Shown in pieces: positions 56,404-64,000 of a DNA stretch of 64,000 nt. The stretch is from Paenibacillus agilis (GTDB lineage: Bacteria > Bacillota > Bacilli > Paenibacillales > Paenibacillaceae), in assembly GCF_007786455.1 (NCBI RefSeq), contig NZ_VNJK01000001.1, forward strand, positions 2,440,074-2,504,073, given 5' to 3'. The notes under the pieces were generated by a model. The model ran no database searches and was not told the origin of the DNA. It worked only from the letters and a program-made list of their open reading frames with translations. Numbering within the stretch: position 1 is the first letter of the stretch; each line of letters begins with the position of its first letter. The position numbers were made by a program, and so were the translations under genes.

Positions 56404-57447
56404 TCAACTCCCTTCTTTTTTCTTTAGGCGTTGGAATACTCTTTGACGATGAACATAATCTTCTTCCGTGTATGGTCCACCAATGATGAAGGTTTGGACA
56501 CCAATATCAACGTATTGTTGTAAATAGCTTGCAACCTGATCATAGTCCCCTACTATATAGGGATATAAAGAGTTGCTTTTAAATGCCCCTGTCCAATAAA
56601 CGTGGTCAAATACGTCTTTTTCAACTGAGAGATCGGCTTGATCTTTAATCCATTGCGAATGCGAACTTCGTTTCATTGCTGCTTCTATAATGCTTTTTCG
56701 ATTTGGCTTAAATACAGAGCGAGCGTAACTCCAAGCTTTACTCTCTTCAGCTTGTGCAATAACACCTATTCCAATAGCAAGCTTCGTTTCATCACCATTA
56801 ATTTCTAGTATTTTATCACGATATCGCTCAATAGGGCCTGGATGCGTTAGATATACATTTCCATATTTGATTGCAGTTTTAATAGCGTTATCTGAAGATC
56901 CAGACACAAAAATTTCTGGAACTCTATCATTTTCGTTAAACAACGTAAATGGAATATTGGGCTTGGCTCTATAGTCCTTTAATTCATAATACTTACCGCT
57001 AAATGTGACTGAATCATTCCCAGAGCGGATGAGGGTATCATATAAGCTTATATACTCTTGTAACCTTATATACAGCTCATCGTGACTCAATGTAACTCCC
57101 GCTTCACTTAAACCTTTAGTGCTGATACCCGTAACGAAGTTAATACCAATTCTTCTGCCATAAAGTACTTCAAGCGTTTGTACCATTTTTACTGCCGTGA
57201 TAGGCGGCATCGTATAGGGTTGTAACGCTAATAACGGCGTAAAATCCTGTGTGTTTTCAAGTATATGACTGGCAATCATCCATGGATCAAGTGTAGTAGA
57301 GCTTGTTGTAATCAAGGTTCCTTTGTAATTGAATTTTTCTGCCATACAAACATGATTTTTTAATATTGTTTTTATATCAGACTCCATTGCATTGGAACCA
57401 TACAATGTAACATCTACATCAGTATAAAACTCGAAATTATTGTTCAT
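56404..57447 (-). CDS. Luciferase-like flavin monooxygenase
   Basis: ATG 57447 after CGGAGTG; 347 residues. TIM-barrel LLM family with GRRIGINFVTG, LYDTLIRSG and IFVSGSSDNAIKTA as in SsuD-type enzymes; FMNH2 would be supplied by a separate reductase. Members in biosynthetic clusters hydroxylate carrier-bound or free substrates, sometimes as N-oxygenases. It starts 4 bases after the beta-lactamase-like gene ends. Confidence 0.87.
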   Translation of the reverse strand: MNNNFEFYTDVDVTLYGSNAMESDIKTILKNHVCMAEKFNYKGTLITTSSTTLDPWMIASHILENTQDFTPLLALQPYTMPPITAVKMVQTLEVLYGRRIGINFVTGISTKGLSEAGVTLSHDELYIRLQEYISLYDTLIRSGNDSVTFSGKYYELKDYRAKPNIPFTLFNENDRVPEIFVSGSSDNAIKTAIKYGNVYLTHPGPIERYRDKILEINGDETKLAIGIGVIAQAEESKAWSYARSVFKPNRKSIIEAAMKRSSHSQWIKDQADLSVEKDVFDHVYWTGAFKSNSLYPYIVGDYDQVASYLQQYVDIGVQTFIIGGPYTEEDYVHRQRVFQRLKKKEGS

Positions 57448-57451
57448 TCAA

Positions 57452-59128
57452 TCACTCCGAACACGGAATAAAATCATCGTTCACTTTTATAAATCTCAAA
57501 CAGTAGTTCAACGAAAAACCATTAACGACATTATCTGCTTTATAGAACTCAATGTGACCAATTCCACAGCTGAAACTTTTATTATCATTTTGCAGACTAA
57601 ATAGTTTATAACTCTTTTCATAGCTTTTTAGGATTAATTCACTCTCGCTTGTTAGAGTAATATAAATCGTTTCTAGCTGCTCACTGGTTTCAAGAAAACC
57701 AACAAAAGTCCCTACAAATCGATCTGGACAGTAAGTAGCTGCCCATTGTGCGGTGGCAGTATACAGTGTATTCCCAATGATGACGGTCTCAATAATATGA
57801 TCGTCGTCTTTTTGGCCTACGAATCCAATTTTTTTGCATTCGTTAGAAATAATAACGGCTAATCCTAGCTGTTTTTGGCGAATTTCAGACTTTGTGCAGA
57901 CTCCACTGGAAAGATCAGTATATAATAGTGTTAATTGATTTTGTTCCTTAGTAATTTCAATTTTGGATGGTTTGCCTGACATGGAGTAATAACTGTCCGA
58001 AAATGAAATCTTCCGAATATCAGTATTGTCAGTGTATACACATGGAGGTTGTGGGATAAATACTCTTTTATTGTCTTCTAACATTTCATCAATAATTAAA
58101 TGAGTGATTTTACTTGTATGCCCATACAGTTGCGAATTTGCAAGCAATATAACACCTGATCTTTTTTCTGGGCGTAAATACAATCGGCTGAAATAACCAA
58201 GTCCGATTCCCTCATGAACGACACGATCTGCATGTTTCCCCTTAAAACCAAGTCCCATTCCGAAAAAGTCTCCTCTTTCAGAATACATACTTACTTTGGG
58301 TGTTAACATCTCTTTCCATAGATATTGACTTATCAATCTTTCACCATTCAAATTTCCTTCATTGAGTAAAATATGTGCAATATTCGCTAGGTCTCGAACA
58401 TTTGAAATGAGTTGAGTTGATGGATGGTAGCTTGGTACAAATGCAATCTTAGGAGTCGGTGTGAACAACTTCATATTAACCATGTGTCCAGATGCAAAGT
58501 TATTAAGACTATAGGCTGTTTCTAGATTAAATACCGTTTTTTCCATTTGGACTTTGCATGTAAACTGTTTGATTAATTGATCAAATGATAAACCTGTCAC
58601 TCTCTCACAAATGTACCCCAATAAATTATAGTTGGCGCTGCTATAATTAAAAATGCGATTATTATTATTTATCATTTTTACTTGTGATACTTCTTGGTAT
58701 ACATGCTGTTCTAACGAGCTATCATCTGATATATAAAAATTGGGGAAAATCGCTGCCATCCCACTTGTATGTGTTAATAAATGAAACAATGTAACTTCAT
58801 CGCCGTGTGCGTGGTTTCTGAATGTAAAATCGGGTAAATAATCATAAACAGAACGAAATAAGTCTAGTCTCCCCTCATCAAACAATTTAATTGTTAATAG
58901 TGCAGTAACAACTTTAGTCAAGGATGAAATCGAGAAACCTGTATCAATACCCACATTCTGCTTGGAGCCAGATATAGTTTCGCCAGCGCTATAAAAATAG
59001 TAGTCATCACCATTTATAATGCCAATACTGAAACCGGGAACAAATCTTAAATGTTTATTTAACACTTCAAGTAATCTTTCCTTGCCAGGTAACATCGTAC
59101 TTTTATCCGTTAATTCACAATACATCAT
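57452..59128 (-). CDS. Beta-lactamase-family serine hydrolase with C-terminal extension
   Basis: 558 residues from ATG 59128 (GAAGAG just upstream). SxxK is SLTK in SISSLTKVV, the Tyr motif is YSSANYN, and HEGIGLGY corresponds to the third active-site motif. Residues beyond about 360 form a beta-rich tail, as in D-aminopeptidase-like members. No signal peptide, so it acts inside the cell. It may hydrolyse or transfer an acyl group in the pathway, or remove a protecting group. Confidence 0.82.
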   Translation of the reverse strand: MMYCELTDKSTMLPGKERLLEVLNKHLRFVPGFSIGIINGDDYYFYSAGETISGSKQNVGIDTGFSISSLTKVVTALLTIKLFDEGRLDLFRSVYDYLPDFTFRNHAHGDEVTLFHLLTHTSGMAAIFPNFYISDDSSLEQHVYQEVSQVKMINNNNRIFNYSSANYNLLGYICERVTGLSFDQLIKQFTCKVQMEKTVFNLETAYSLNNFASGHMVNMKLFTPTPKIAFVPSYHPSTQLISNVRDLANIAHILLNEGNLNGERLISQYLWKEMLTPKVSMYSERGDFFGMGLGFKGKHADRVVHEGIGLGYFSRLYLRPEKRSGVILLANSQLYGHTSKITHLIIDEMLEDNKRVFIPQPPCVYTDNTDIRKISFSDSYYSMSGKPSKIEITKEQNQLTLLYTDLSSGVCTKSEIRQKQLGLAVIISNECKKIGFVGQKDDDHIIETVIIGNTLYTATAQWAATYCPDRFVGTFVGFLETSEQLETIYITLTSESELILKSYEKSYKLFSLQNDNKSFSCGIGHIEFYKADNVVNGFSLNYCLRFIKVNDDFIPCSE

Positions 59129-59132
59129 CTCT

Positions 59133-60392
59133 TCAGTTGTTCACCGCCTGACAACTAGGATCATATAGAGTATGAACAGCTTCAATGATTATAGCAGCCT
59201 GTTCACAGTCATCTCTTAAATACCAACCTAGCGCATATACTAGTTTTAGAAAAAAGGACTTTTCTGTTGGTAGACTAAAAATAGCCAACTCAACATCATT
59301 TGGTAGTAATATTTCCTTCAAATATAACGAAATTTGCTGTTTATTCGTCATTTTCATCCCAATATCATTCAATTCCTGGTAATAAACCTCATCTTTGCTT
59401 TTAAAAAAATCTTTTCCTGCTTCGCTAGATAATGTATCTTTAATCCTTCGGATTAGACTGCGAACAGTCGCTTCTCTAAGCTCCTGCTCAGAAATGTTGT
59501 TGTTCACTTTTATTCGAGAAAGACTGATAACTGACTTGAAAATATATTGTCTGTACTGTGATATAATGTCAGATTTATACTCAGCCGTATGAACAAATTC
59601 TGTGTTACGAACTTCTTCTCTATCAATCTGAGAGAGAAAAAGAAGTTGTATAGCTATTCCACATTTTTGAAAAATGTCTTGAACCTCAAGAAATTTTTCA
59701 AAAAATATATCCTTTAGATCTTTCAAATTTTTACCTTGTTTAAATGCAAATAGCCAACCACTATTATGAAAATCATTTTGAAAAATCGCTTTAAAACCAG
59801 AATTAAAAACAAGATTGTATATATATTTCATAGGATTCACACCAATAGCGTACGGTGTAAGCATACGGAGCTCTCTCATATTCGTGTTTATTGCGATCAT
59901 TCCATCCTGTTCTAAAAGACCTTCTAATTGATTAATAAAATTCTGTGATATAATGCCTGCAGGTATCTTATCTCCGTCAAATATATCAATTATAATATAA
60001 TCGAATTTTTGGTCAGATTGCGCTACGTATGTAATAGCATTCTCCGACACAAAGTGTACATCAGGATAACGCTCCAATCCAAAATATGTTTTGGCCAAAT
60101 GCTCAACATTTTCATCTATATCAACCGTCGTAATCATGCAATCGGAGTTTAATTCTTTTAATTGAATTGCCAGCCCACCCGTACCAGTACCTAAAATCAG
60201 CACTCTTTTGCTTGTATGGATAAGGCTGTATATTGTAGGAATCAGCGTAAAACTTATTTTGAGAGGAGCCTCAGGATATATCCCTGAATAAAACAATCCA
60301 TTTTTATAGTACTCAATAAATTCAAGACCACTTCTCATTGATTTTTTAATATAGCTTGAATTATCAGGGTTCTCATACAATAAGTTTGCCAT
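59133..60392 (-). CDS. Spermidine-synthase-like protein
   Basis: ATG 60392 after GAGGAGGGGG and overlapping the guanylate-kinase-like gene by 20 bases; 419 residues. Residues about 35-235 have the aminopropyltransferase/SAM fold: YYKNGLFYSG, LILGTGTGGLAIQL, VDIDENVEHLAK and IIDIFDGDKIP. The last ~180 residues are helical and unrecognised. It could transfer an aminopropyl or 3-amino-3-carboxypropyl group, or methylate; the sequence does not decide. Confidence 0.75.
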   Translation of the reverse strand: MANLLYENPDNSSYIKKSMRSGLEFIEYYKNGLFYSGIYPEAPLKISFTLIPTIYSLIHTSKRVLILGTGTGGLAIQLKELNSDCMITTVDIDENVEHLAKTYFGLERYPDVHFVSENAITYVAQSDQKFDYIIIDIFDGDKIPAGIISQNFINQLEGLLEQDGMIAINTNMRELRMLTPYAIGVNPMKYIYNLVFNSGFKAIFQNDFHNSGWLFAFKQGKNLKDLKDIFFEKFLEVQDIFQKCGIAIQLLFLSQIDREEVRNTEFVHTAEYKSDIISQYRQYIFKSVISLSRIKVNNNISEQELREATVRSLIRRIKDTLSSEAGKDFFKSKDEVYYQELNDIGMKMTNKQQISLYLKEILLPNDVELAIFSLPTEKSFFLKLVYALGWYLRDDCEQAAIIIEAVHTLYDPSCQAVNN

Positions 60393-61035
60393 CTTCCCCC
60401 TCCTCTGTGTAATAATTTTGAATTAGAGAAAACCATTTTTTATACAAGTTATCCTTTTCTAGTTTTAATATTTCGGTATCGACTATACGAGTGATGGTAT
60501 CAGTAGTTGTCGTTTCATCGTCATTTACAATTAGATAATCATATGTGTAGCATGATTTTATTGACTCAACAGAAGAATTAAAGCGTAATCTTGCATCTTC
60601 ACTTGTTTTTATTCCCCTGTCAGGGCCTCTAGAATATAGGCGTTTTTTTATAGTCTCTAATGAGTTTGGTAATAAATAAATACTTATAACCTCATACCCC
60701 ATCGCCTTGAACACATAGTAGCTATCAGGATCCGCATCAACAATACAAATCTGACCTATTTCCAATTGAAGACTAGCCAATGGGGTACCATAATAACCGT
60801 ATTTACTTTTTTTCCACTGCAAAAATTCACTCGCCTTAATCCTGCGATGAAACTCCTGCTCGGAAATAAAATAATAATCTTCGCCTTCCTTCTCCTCCAC
60901 CCTTCTAGTTCGGGAGGTACAGGATATTGCTTTTATGTATCTAATATCACTTTCAATAATCTTGGTAATAACTTTGGATTTACCAACTGACGACGGCCCT
61001 GAAATAATTAATACGACCCCGTTATGATTCTTCAT
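60373..61035 (-). CDS. Guanylate-kinase-like protein
   Basis: ATG 61035 follows AGGAGG, giving 220 residues; the frame is open further up but without a site. P-loop SGPSSVGKSK, then SCTSRTRRVEEKEGEDYYF and GTPLASLQLEIGQICIVDAD fit guanylate kinase; the lid is SRGPDRGIKTSEDARLRF. A second copy of an essential kinase inside a biosynthetic cluster suggests a modified nucleotide or other phosphorylated substrate rather than GMP. Confidence 0.8.
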   Translation of the reverse strand: MKNHNGVVLIISGPSSVGKSKVITKIIESDIRYIKAISCTSRTRRVEEKEGEDYYFISEQEFHRRIKASEFLQWKKSKYGYYGTPLASLQLEIGQICIVDADPDSYYVFKAMGYEVISIYLLPNSLETIKKRLYSRGPDRGIKTSEDARLRFNSSVESIKSCYTYDYLIVNDDETTTTDTITRIVDTEILKLEKDNLYKKWFSLIQNYYTEEGEDGKLIV

Positions 61036-61045
61036 TCTATTCCTC

Positions 61046-61621
61046 CTATCGCATGCAACCGTACAAACGTCGAAGAACTTCATCTCTCAATATATGTAAT
61101 GGCTTATGTGCGTCCATTAGTATAAAGTCATTCTCTCGATGCAATTTCAAATAATGCTCGCGTACCGAACCGAGATATTGTTCGTTTTCGAGTGGTTTGA
61201 GAAGTCGGTTACCCTTTAATATTCGTTTAACAGCAGTTTGAGAATCAATATCTAATAAAAAGGTGAGGTCTGGCTTTTCCATGGCAAGAAGCATTTTTTG
61301 CTGCCACGGTAATACGATATTTAGTTCAGAAAAATACGCTTTTAAACAATAAGAATAACGATCCCATACAATAACTTCTTCATTCATATGACTCGTATCG
61401 ATGTACTGACTTAACAAATCAAAAGTATATCCAAGTAGCTTCATCTCTTCCGAAACAATAGATGGATTCATTTTCTCTAAGTTCAAGATAACCTCATTAT
61501 TGTTTTTTTTCATATGGATGACTTTAGTTTGTACTCCCTGTCTTTCGAGCTCCTGAGCTACTACTGCTGAAAGAGAAGATTTTCCTGAACCATCTATTCC
61601 AATAAAAGCAACATGAATCAA
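61046..61621 (-). CDS. Thymidylate-kinase-like protein
   Basis: TTG 61621 overlaps the upstream stop codon, so translation is coupled. 191 residues: P-loop FIGIDGSGKSS, DRYSYCLKAYF and FLLDIDSQTAVKRI fit the dTMP kinase family, though the usual DRY..S motif and lid are altered. Together with the adjacent guanylate-kinase-like gene it points to serial phosphorylation of a small molecule or nucleotide analogue. Confidence 0.75.
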   Translation of the reverse strand: MIHVAFIGIDGSGKSSLSAVVAQELERQGVQTKVIHMKKNNNEVILNLEKMNPSIVSEEMKLLGYTFDLLSQYIDTSHMNEEVIVWDRYSYCLKAYFSELNIVLPWQQKMLLAMEKPDLTFLLDIDSQTAVKRILKGNRLLKPLENEQYLGSVREHYLKLHRENDFILMDAHKPLHILRDEVLRRLYGCMR

Positions 61622-63462
61622 GAAATATCACCCAGCGCTAGCTCAAGCCTTTTTAAGTAGTCTGGTTCTAGCTTCAATTCATCCATAACCTTGCAGTATG
61701 CTTTAGAAAATTGCTCACGAAATATATGACACTTATCCGAACTAATTGCTAAATACTCTTCAAATTTAAATGGAATCTTACTGAGTTCCTCCCAATCATT
61801 ATCATCCCTTCGTTCTTTCACTGTGTAACCCCATTGCTTGAGTAAAGGCAGAAATAAGGACTCCAGACGATATCGATCGAACGGATTAAAATACTCGTCA
61901 TAATGTTTTGATATCCCAGTCAACCGAGGACCATTTTCATATTGGACATTTGAAGTATCAACGTAGCCATCATACAATGTTCTTCCTAAAATTGTGCTTT
62001 GAAGCAAACAATCTTGCCAATCAATACATAATTTTTTAACAATATCACGCATCGTATCGACAGGACAGATATTGAGATTCTCAATCTGAACGAGAATTAC
62101 GCGATTCGTTTTAGATAATTCTCTGAGGATTATGTTTTCAGAGAAGTAGTATAGTAAATTAATGACTGATCTCCCATGTAATTCACCTTTATTTTCCCTT
62201 TGTAAAGCAGCCATAGCACTTCCCATTGACTGGATAATATTTCGTATTGTCATTAAGATTACTGTAGTAGGAAATAATGCAGAAAATTTTTTTATGCTCA
62301 TTGCATCAGATGTATGAAATTGATTAAGAATGTAAGGAACTCTTTTTTTAAATATTTGTTCTTTTCCAGAGACTTTATGATGTGCGTAATACATCGCTTT
62401 GATCAAAAATTTTTCAGAAACAAATCCTTTACTTTGCTTTATTTTCAAGGACAGAACTCGTTTCATTATACTTACAAAATGATTGTTATAATCATCATCA
62501 TAAAACTTATTACCATCAGAATATTTCATTTTTATCCATTCGTCGTAGTTTCCGAATAAAGGTTGGTTGAAGCTAAAACAAGACATCAGTTGATCAAGTG
62601 TAACTTCAGCTTTTCTTGAAATGAATTGAGTATACAAATATGGAAATGGATCATATAAGATGCCCGGTGGCAATACGATAATCTCATCATGACTATCAAG
62701 CAAACTTCCGAAATAAATTGATCCACTTCTCCCTAAATAATTTAAGGATAACGCTTTCTCCATTGAGTCTATTATTGTCAATGGACATTCTTCATCAGCT
62801 TCTGGAGGATCGGTAATTAGCTTTTCACATTGCTGCGATCTAACTGTTTCATTTTCTCTTTTCTGAATTCGGTTGCAGTAATCTTTGGCCAGCAGTTCCT
62901 TCCCATGCTGATGGTAGGTTTCAACCATTTTAATAATGACATCTTTATCGTCTGGTCTTCTTGATAAAACTTCAGCCAATGATGTCGGTATTCCTTCTAA
63001 TTCCAGTTGTTTATCAAATTTCTTCGCGACTACTTGTAAATCCAGATTTTTTGTACCGATATCACCTATATTAAAAAACACAGGATGATAGCCACAGTTA
63101 GCAAGAGAAGTACCATCAATAATTTTCTTAAAACCAGACCTGTAAATTTTGACCACATCTCGATCCATTACCTGAAATTCATCCGCTGTGATCAGAATAG
63201 ATTCTTCGTTATTAACCGGGATTTCGTGAATAACCGGATAAAGTAGATCCTCACACGATCTGCTCAGTTGTGTTCGCTCTAGGTAACAGATGTCAGTAAG
63301 TTCAGATTCAAAACATCCGTTTTTCAAACTCTCGGATATCATATAACCAATAACTCGTCCAGAATATCCAGTACCTAATATCACAACTTTATTGCACTTT
63401 AAAATTTCCTCCATATGCGCAATACTATTGATCGCTTTTAAGTAAAGAGGTTTATGGTTCAT
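61618..63462 (-). CDS. Rossmann-like protein with sulfotransferase-like C-terminal domain
   Basis: ATG 63462 after AAGGAGG; 614 residues. N-terminal ~120 residues are Rossmann-like with VVILGTGYSGRVIGYM, perhaps a nucleotide-binding domain. From about residue 245, YLGRSGSIYFGSLLDSHDEI closely fits the PAPS 5'-phosphosulfate loop of sulfotransferases; TVILMTIRNIIQSMGSAMA would be the 3'-phosphate loop. The domain could sulfate a product using PAPS. An alternative that fits this cluster is transfer of phosphoramidate from 3'-phospho-CDP-amidate, which has the same 3'-phosphonucleotide layout. Confidence 0.6.
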   Translation of the reverse strand: MNHKPLYLKAINSIAHMEEILKCNKVVILGTGYSGRVIGYMISESLKNGCFESELTDICYLERTQLSRSCEDLLYPVIHEIPVNNEESILITADEFQVMDRDVVKIYRSGFKKIIDGTSLANCGYHPVFFNIGDIGTKNLDLQVVAKKFDKQLELEGIPTSLAEVLSRRPDDKDVIIKMVETYHQHGKELLAKDYCNRIQKRENETVRSQQCEKLITDPPEADEECPLTIIDSMEKALSLNYLGRSGSIYFGSLLDSHDEIIVLPPGILYDPFPYLYTQFISRKAEVTLDQLMSCFSFNQPLFGNYDEWIKMKYSDGNKFYDDDYNNHFVSIMKRVLSLKIKQSKGFVSEKFLIKAMYYAHHKVSGKEQIFKKRVPYILNQFHTSDAMSIKKFSALFPTTVILMTIRNIIQSMGSAMAALQRENKGELHGRSVINLLYYFSENIILRELSKTNRVILVQIENLNICPVDTMRDIVKKLCIDWQDCLLQSTILGRTLYDGYVDTSNVQYENGPRLTGISKHYDEYFNPFDRYRLESLFLPLLKQWGYTVKERRDDNDWEELSKIPFKFEEYLAISSDKCHIFREQFSKAYCKVMDELKLEPDYLKRLELALGDIS

Positions 63463-64000
63463 CGCTCCTCCTTTCTACCCATTGTGGATTTAAAAACCGT
63501 TTAAAAAGATCGATATCAGATGGATCAAATGGATAATTTCTCTCAGGATGCCACATAATTCCTTTTATCTTATACTGCAGGTGCTCAATCGCTTCGATTA
63601 CTCCATCTATACACTTAAAAGTCGGTACTAAAGTCTGAACAGATATCTTTGTTCCCCAGTGATGATAACTATTTTTGTAGTTACAATATCCATTATTATC
63701 AATCACATGATGTTGCAAGCTTACATGCCCGTCTACTTCAATAAGCTTTTGCCCAAAAAAATGCTGAATAGCTTGCATACCTCTACAAACTCCAAGTAAA
63801 GGTGTGTCTGTAATTATCGCATACTCTATTAAGAAGTGCTCAACTTCTTCTCTTTCAGGAGCATCTCCACCATACCGACTCAGATGACCTCCACCTGTTA
63901 ATATAATGCCGCCAATATGATTGTTATCCCCAAAATGTTTTAGCAGCTTACTGGCAGCAAGATAGTTATTAGGAACAATAACCGGTATAAGACCGCATTG
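63452..64000 (-). CDS. Class I glutamine amidotransferase-like (C26) hydrolase, N-terminus beyond window
   Basis: The frame is open from the right edge to the stop at 63452 (182 residues seen). The nucleophile elbow is LLGVCRGMQAIQ, the oxyanion strand IILTGGG, and the His-Glu pair is in GIMWHPERNYPF. DGHV and YHHWGTKI resemble the Campylobacter Cj1417 type, which cuts glutamate from CDP-glutamine to release CDP-amidate. PuuD-like gamma-glutamyl hydrolases are the general family. The last 11 bases overlap the sulfotransferase-like gene. Confidence 0.75.
   Translation of the reverse strand, partial: QCGLIPVIVPNNYLAASKLLKHFGDNNHIGGIILTGGGHLSRYGGDAPEREEVEHFLIEYAIITDTPLLGVCRGMQAIQHFFGQKLIEVDGHVSLQHHVIDNNGYCNYKNSYHHWGTKISVQTLVPTFKCIDGVIEAIEHLQYKIKGIMWHPERNYPFDPSDIDLFKRFLNPQWVERRSDEP

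Noticed and set aside
1-64000. tRNA, rRNA, CRISPR array, prophage or plasmid origin
   Set aside because: I scanned for these by eye and saw no cloverleaf-like genes, spaced repeats, phage structural genes or iterons.

Overview
The window looks like a chromosomal segment of a spore-forming, low-to-mid GC Gram-positive bacterium of the Paenibacillus type. Pointers are the strong purine-rich ribosome binding sites, frequent GTG/TTG starts, a giant surface protein with three SLH domains, a CYP102-type P450 behind a TetR regulator, a bicupin oxalate decarboxylase, a gamma-SASP-like spore protein, and ECF sigma/DUF4179 anti-sigma and SARP-like two-component pairs. No rRNA, tRNA or CRISPR array was seen. 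Placement at genus level is inference.

Region 1 (1-30 kb) is mostly ordinary accessory and housekeeping content: a GNAT fragment, a polysaccharide deacetylase, a VOC protein, the sigma/anti-sigma pair, a Zn alcohol dehydrogenase, the TetR-CYP102 operon (with an internally deleted reductase end), a serine hydrolase, oxalate decarboxylase, the SLH protein, a GGDEF protein, a divergent response regulator and double-kinase pair, an Asp/Glu racemase, a protein kinase-like protein, a HAD nucleotidase, a DMT-Crp-DMT group and an aldehyde dehydrogenase.

Region 2 (30-36 kb) holds a spore-protein-like ORF and four tandem paralogous MGT/YjiC-type glycosyltransferases. Each glycosyltransferase has its own similar promoter and a conserved, probably folded 5' leader. 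Three of them are followed by recognisable terminators.

Region 3 (36.3-37.4 kb) is a scar: a decayed IS630-type transposase abuts a decayed duplicate of the racemase gene found intact at 23.4-24.1 kb.

Region 4 (37.5 kb to the right edge) is a tightly packed, AT-rich, one-direction gene cluster of about 25 genes that runs off the window. It contains homologues of all four activities that build activated phosphoramidate in the Campylobacter capsule pathway (Cj1415-Cj1418): a CysC-like kinase, a nucleotidyltransferase, a C26 amidohydrolase, and a glutamine-kinase-like dikinase split into separate genes. It also has a methyltransferase and a sulfotransferase-like protein that could transfer the group. 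These sit beside natural-product genes: pabA and a pabB-pabC fusion, FkbH, a lone acyl carrier protein, an AMP ligase, a BtrH-like acyltransferase, a radical SAM enzyme, a flavin monooxygenase, nucleotide-kinase-like enzymes and two ABC exporters. My reading is a previously undescribed phosphoramidate-bearing small molecule made by a hybrid pathway. No NRPS or PKS module is visible here; the rest of the cluster probably lies beyond position 64000.
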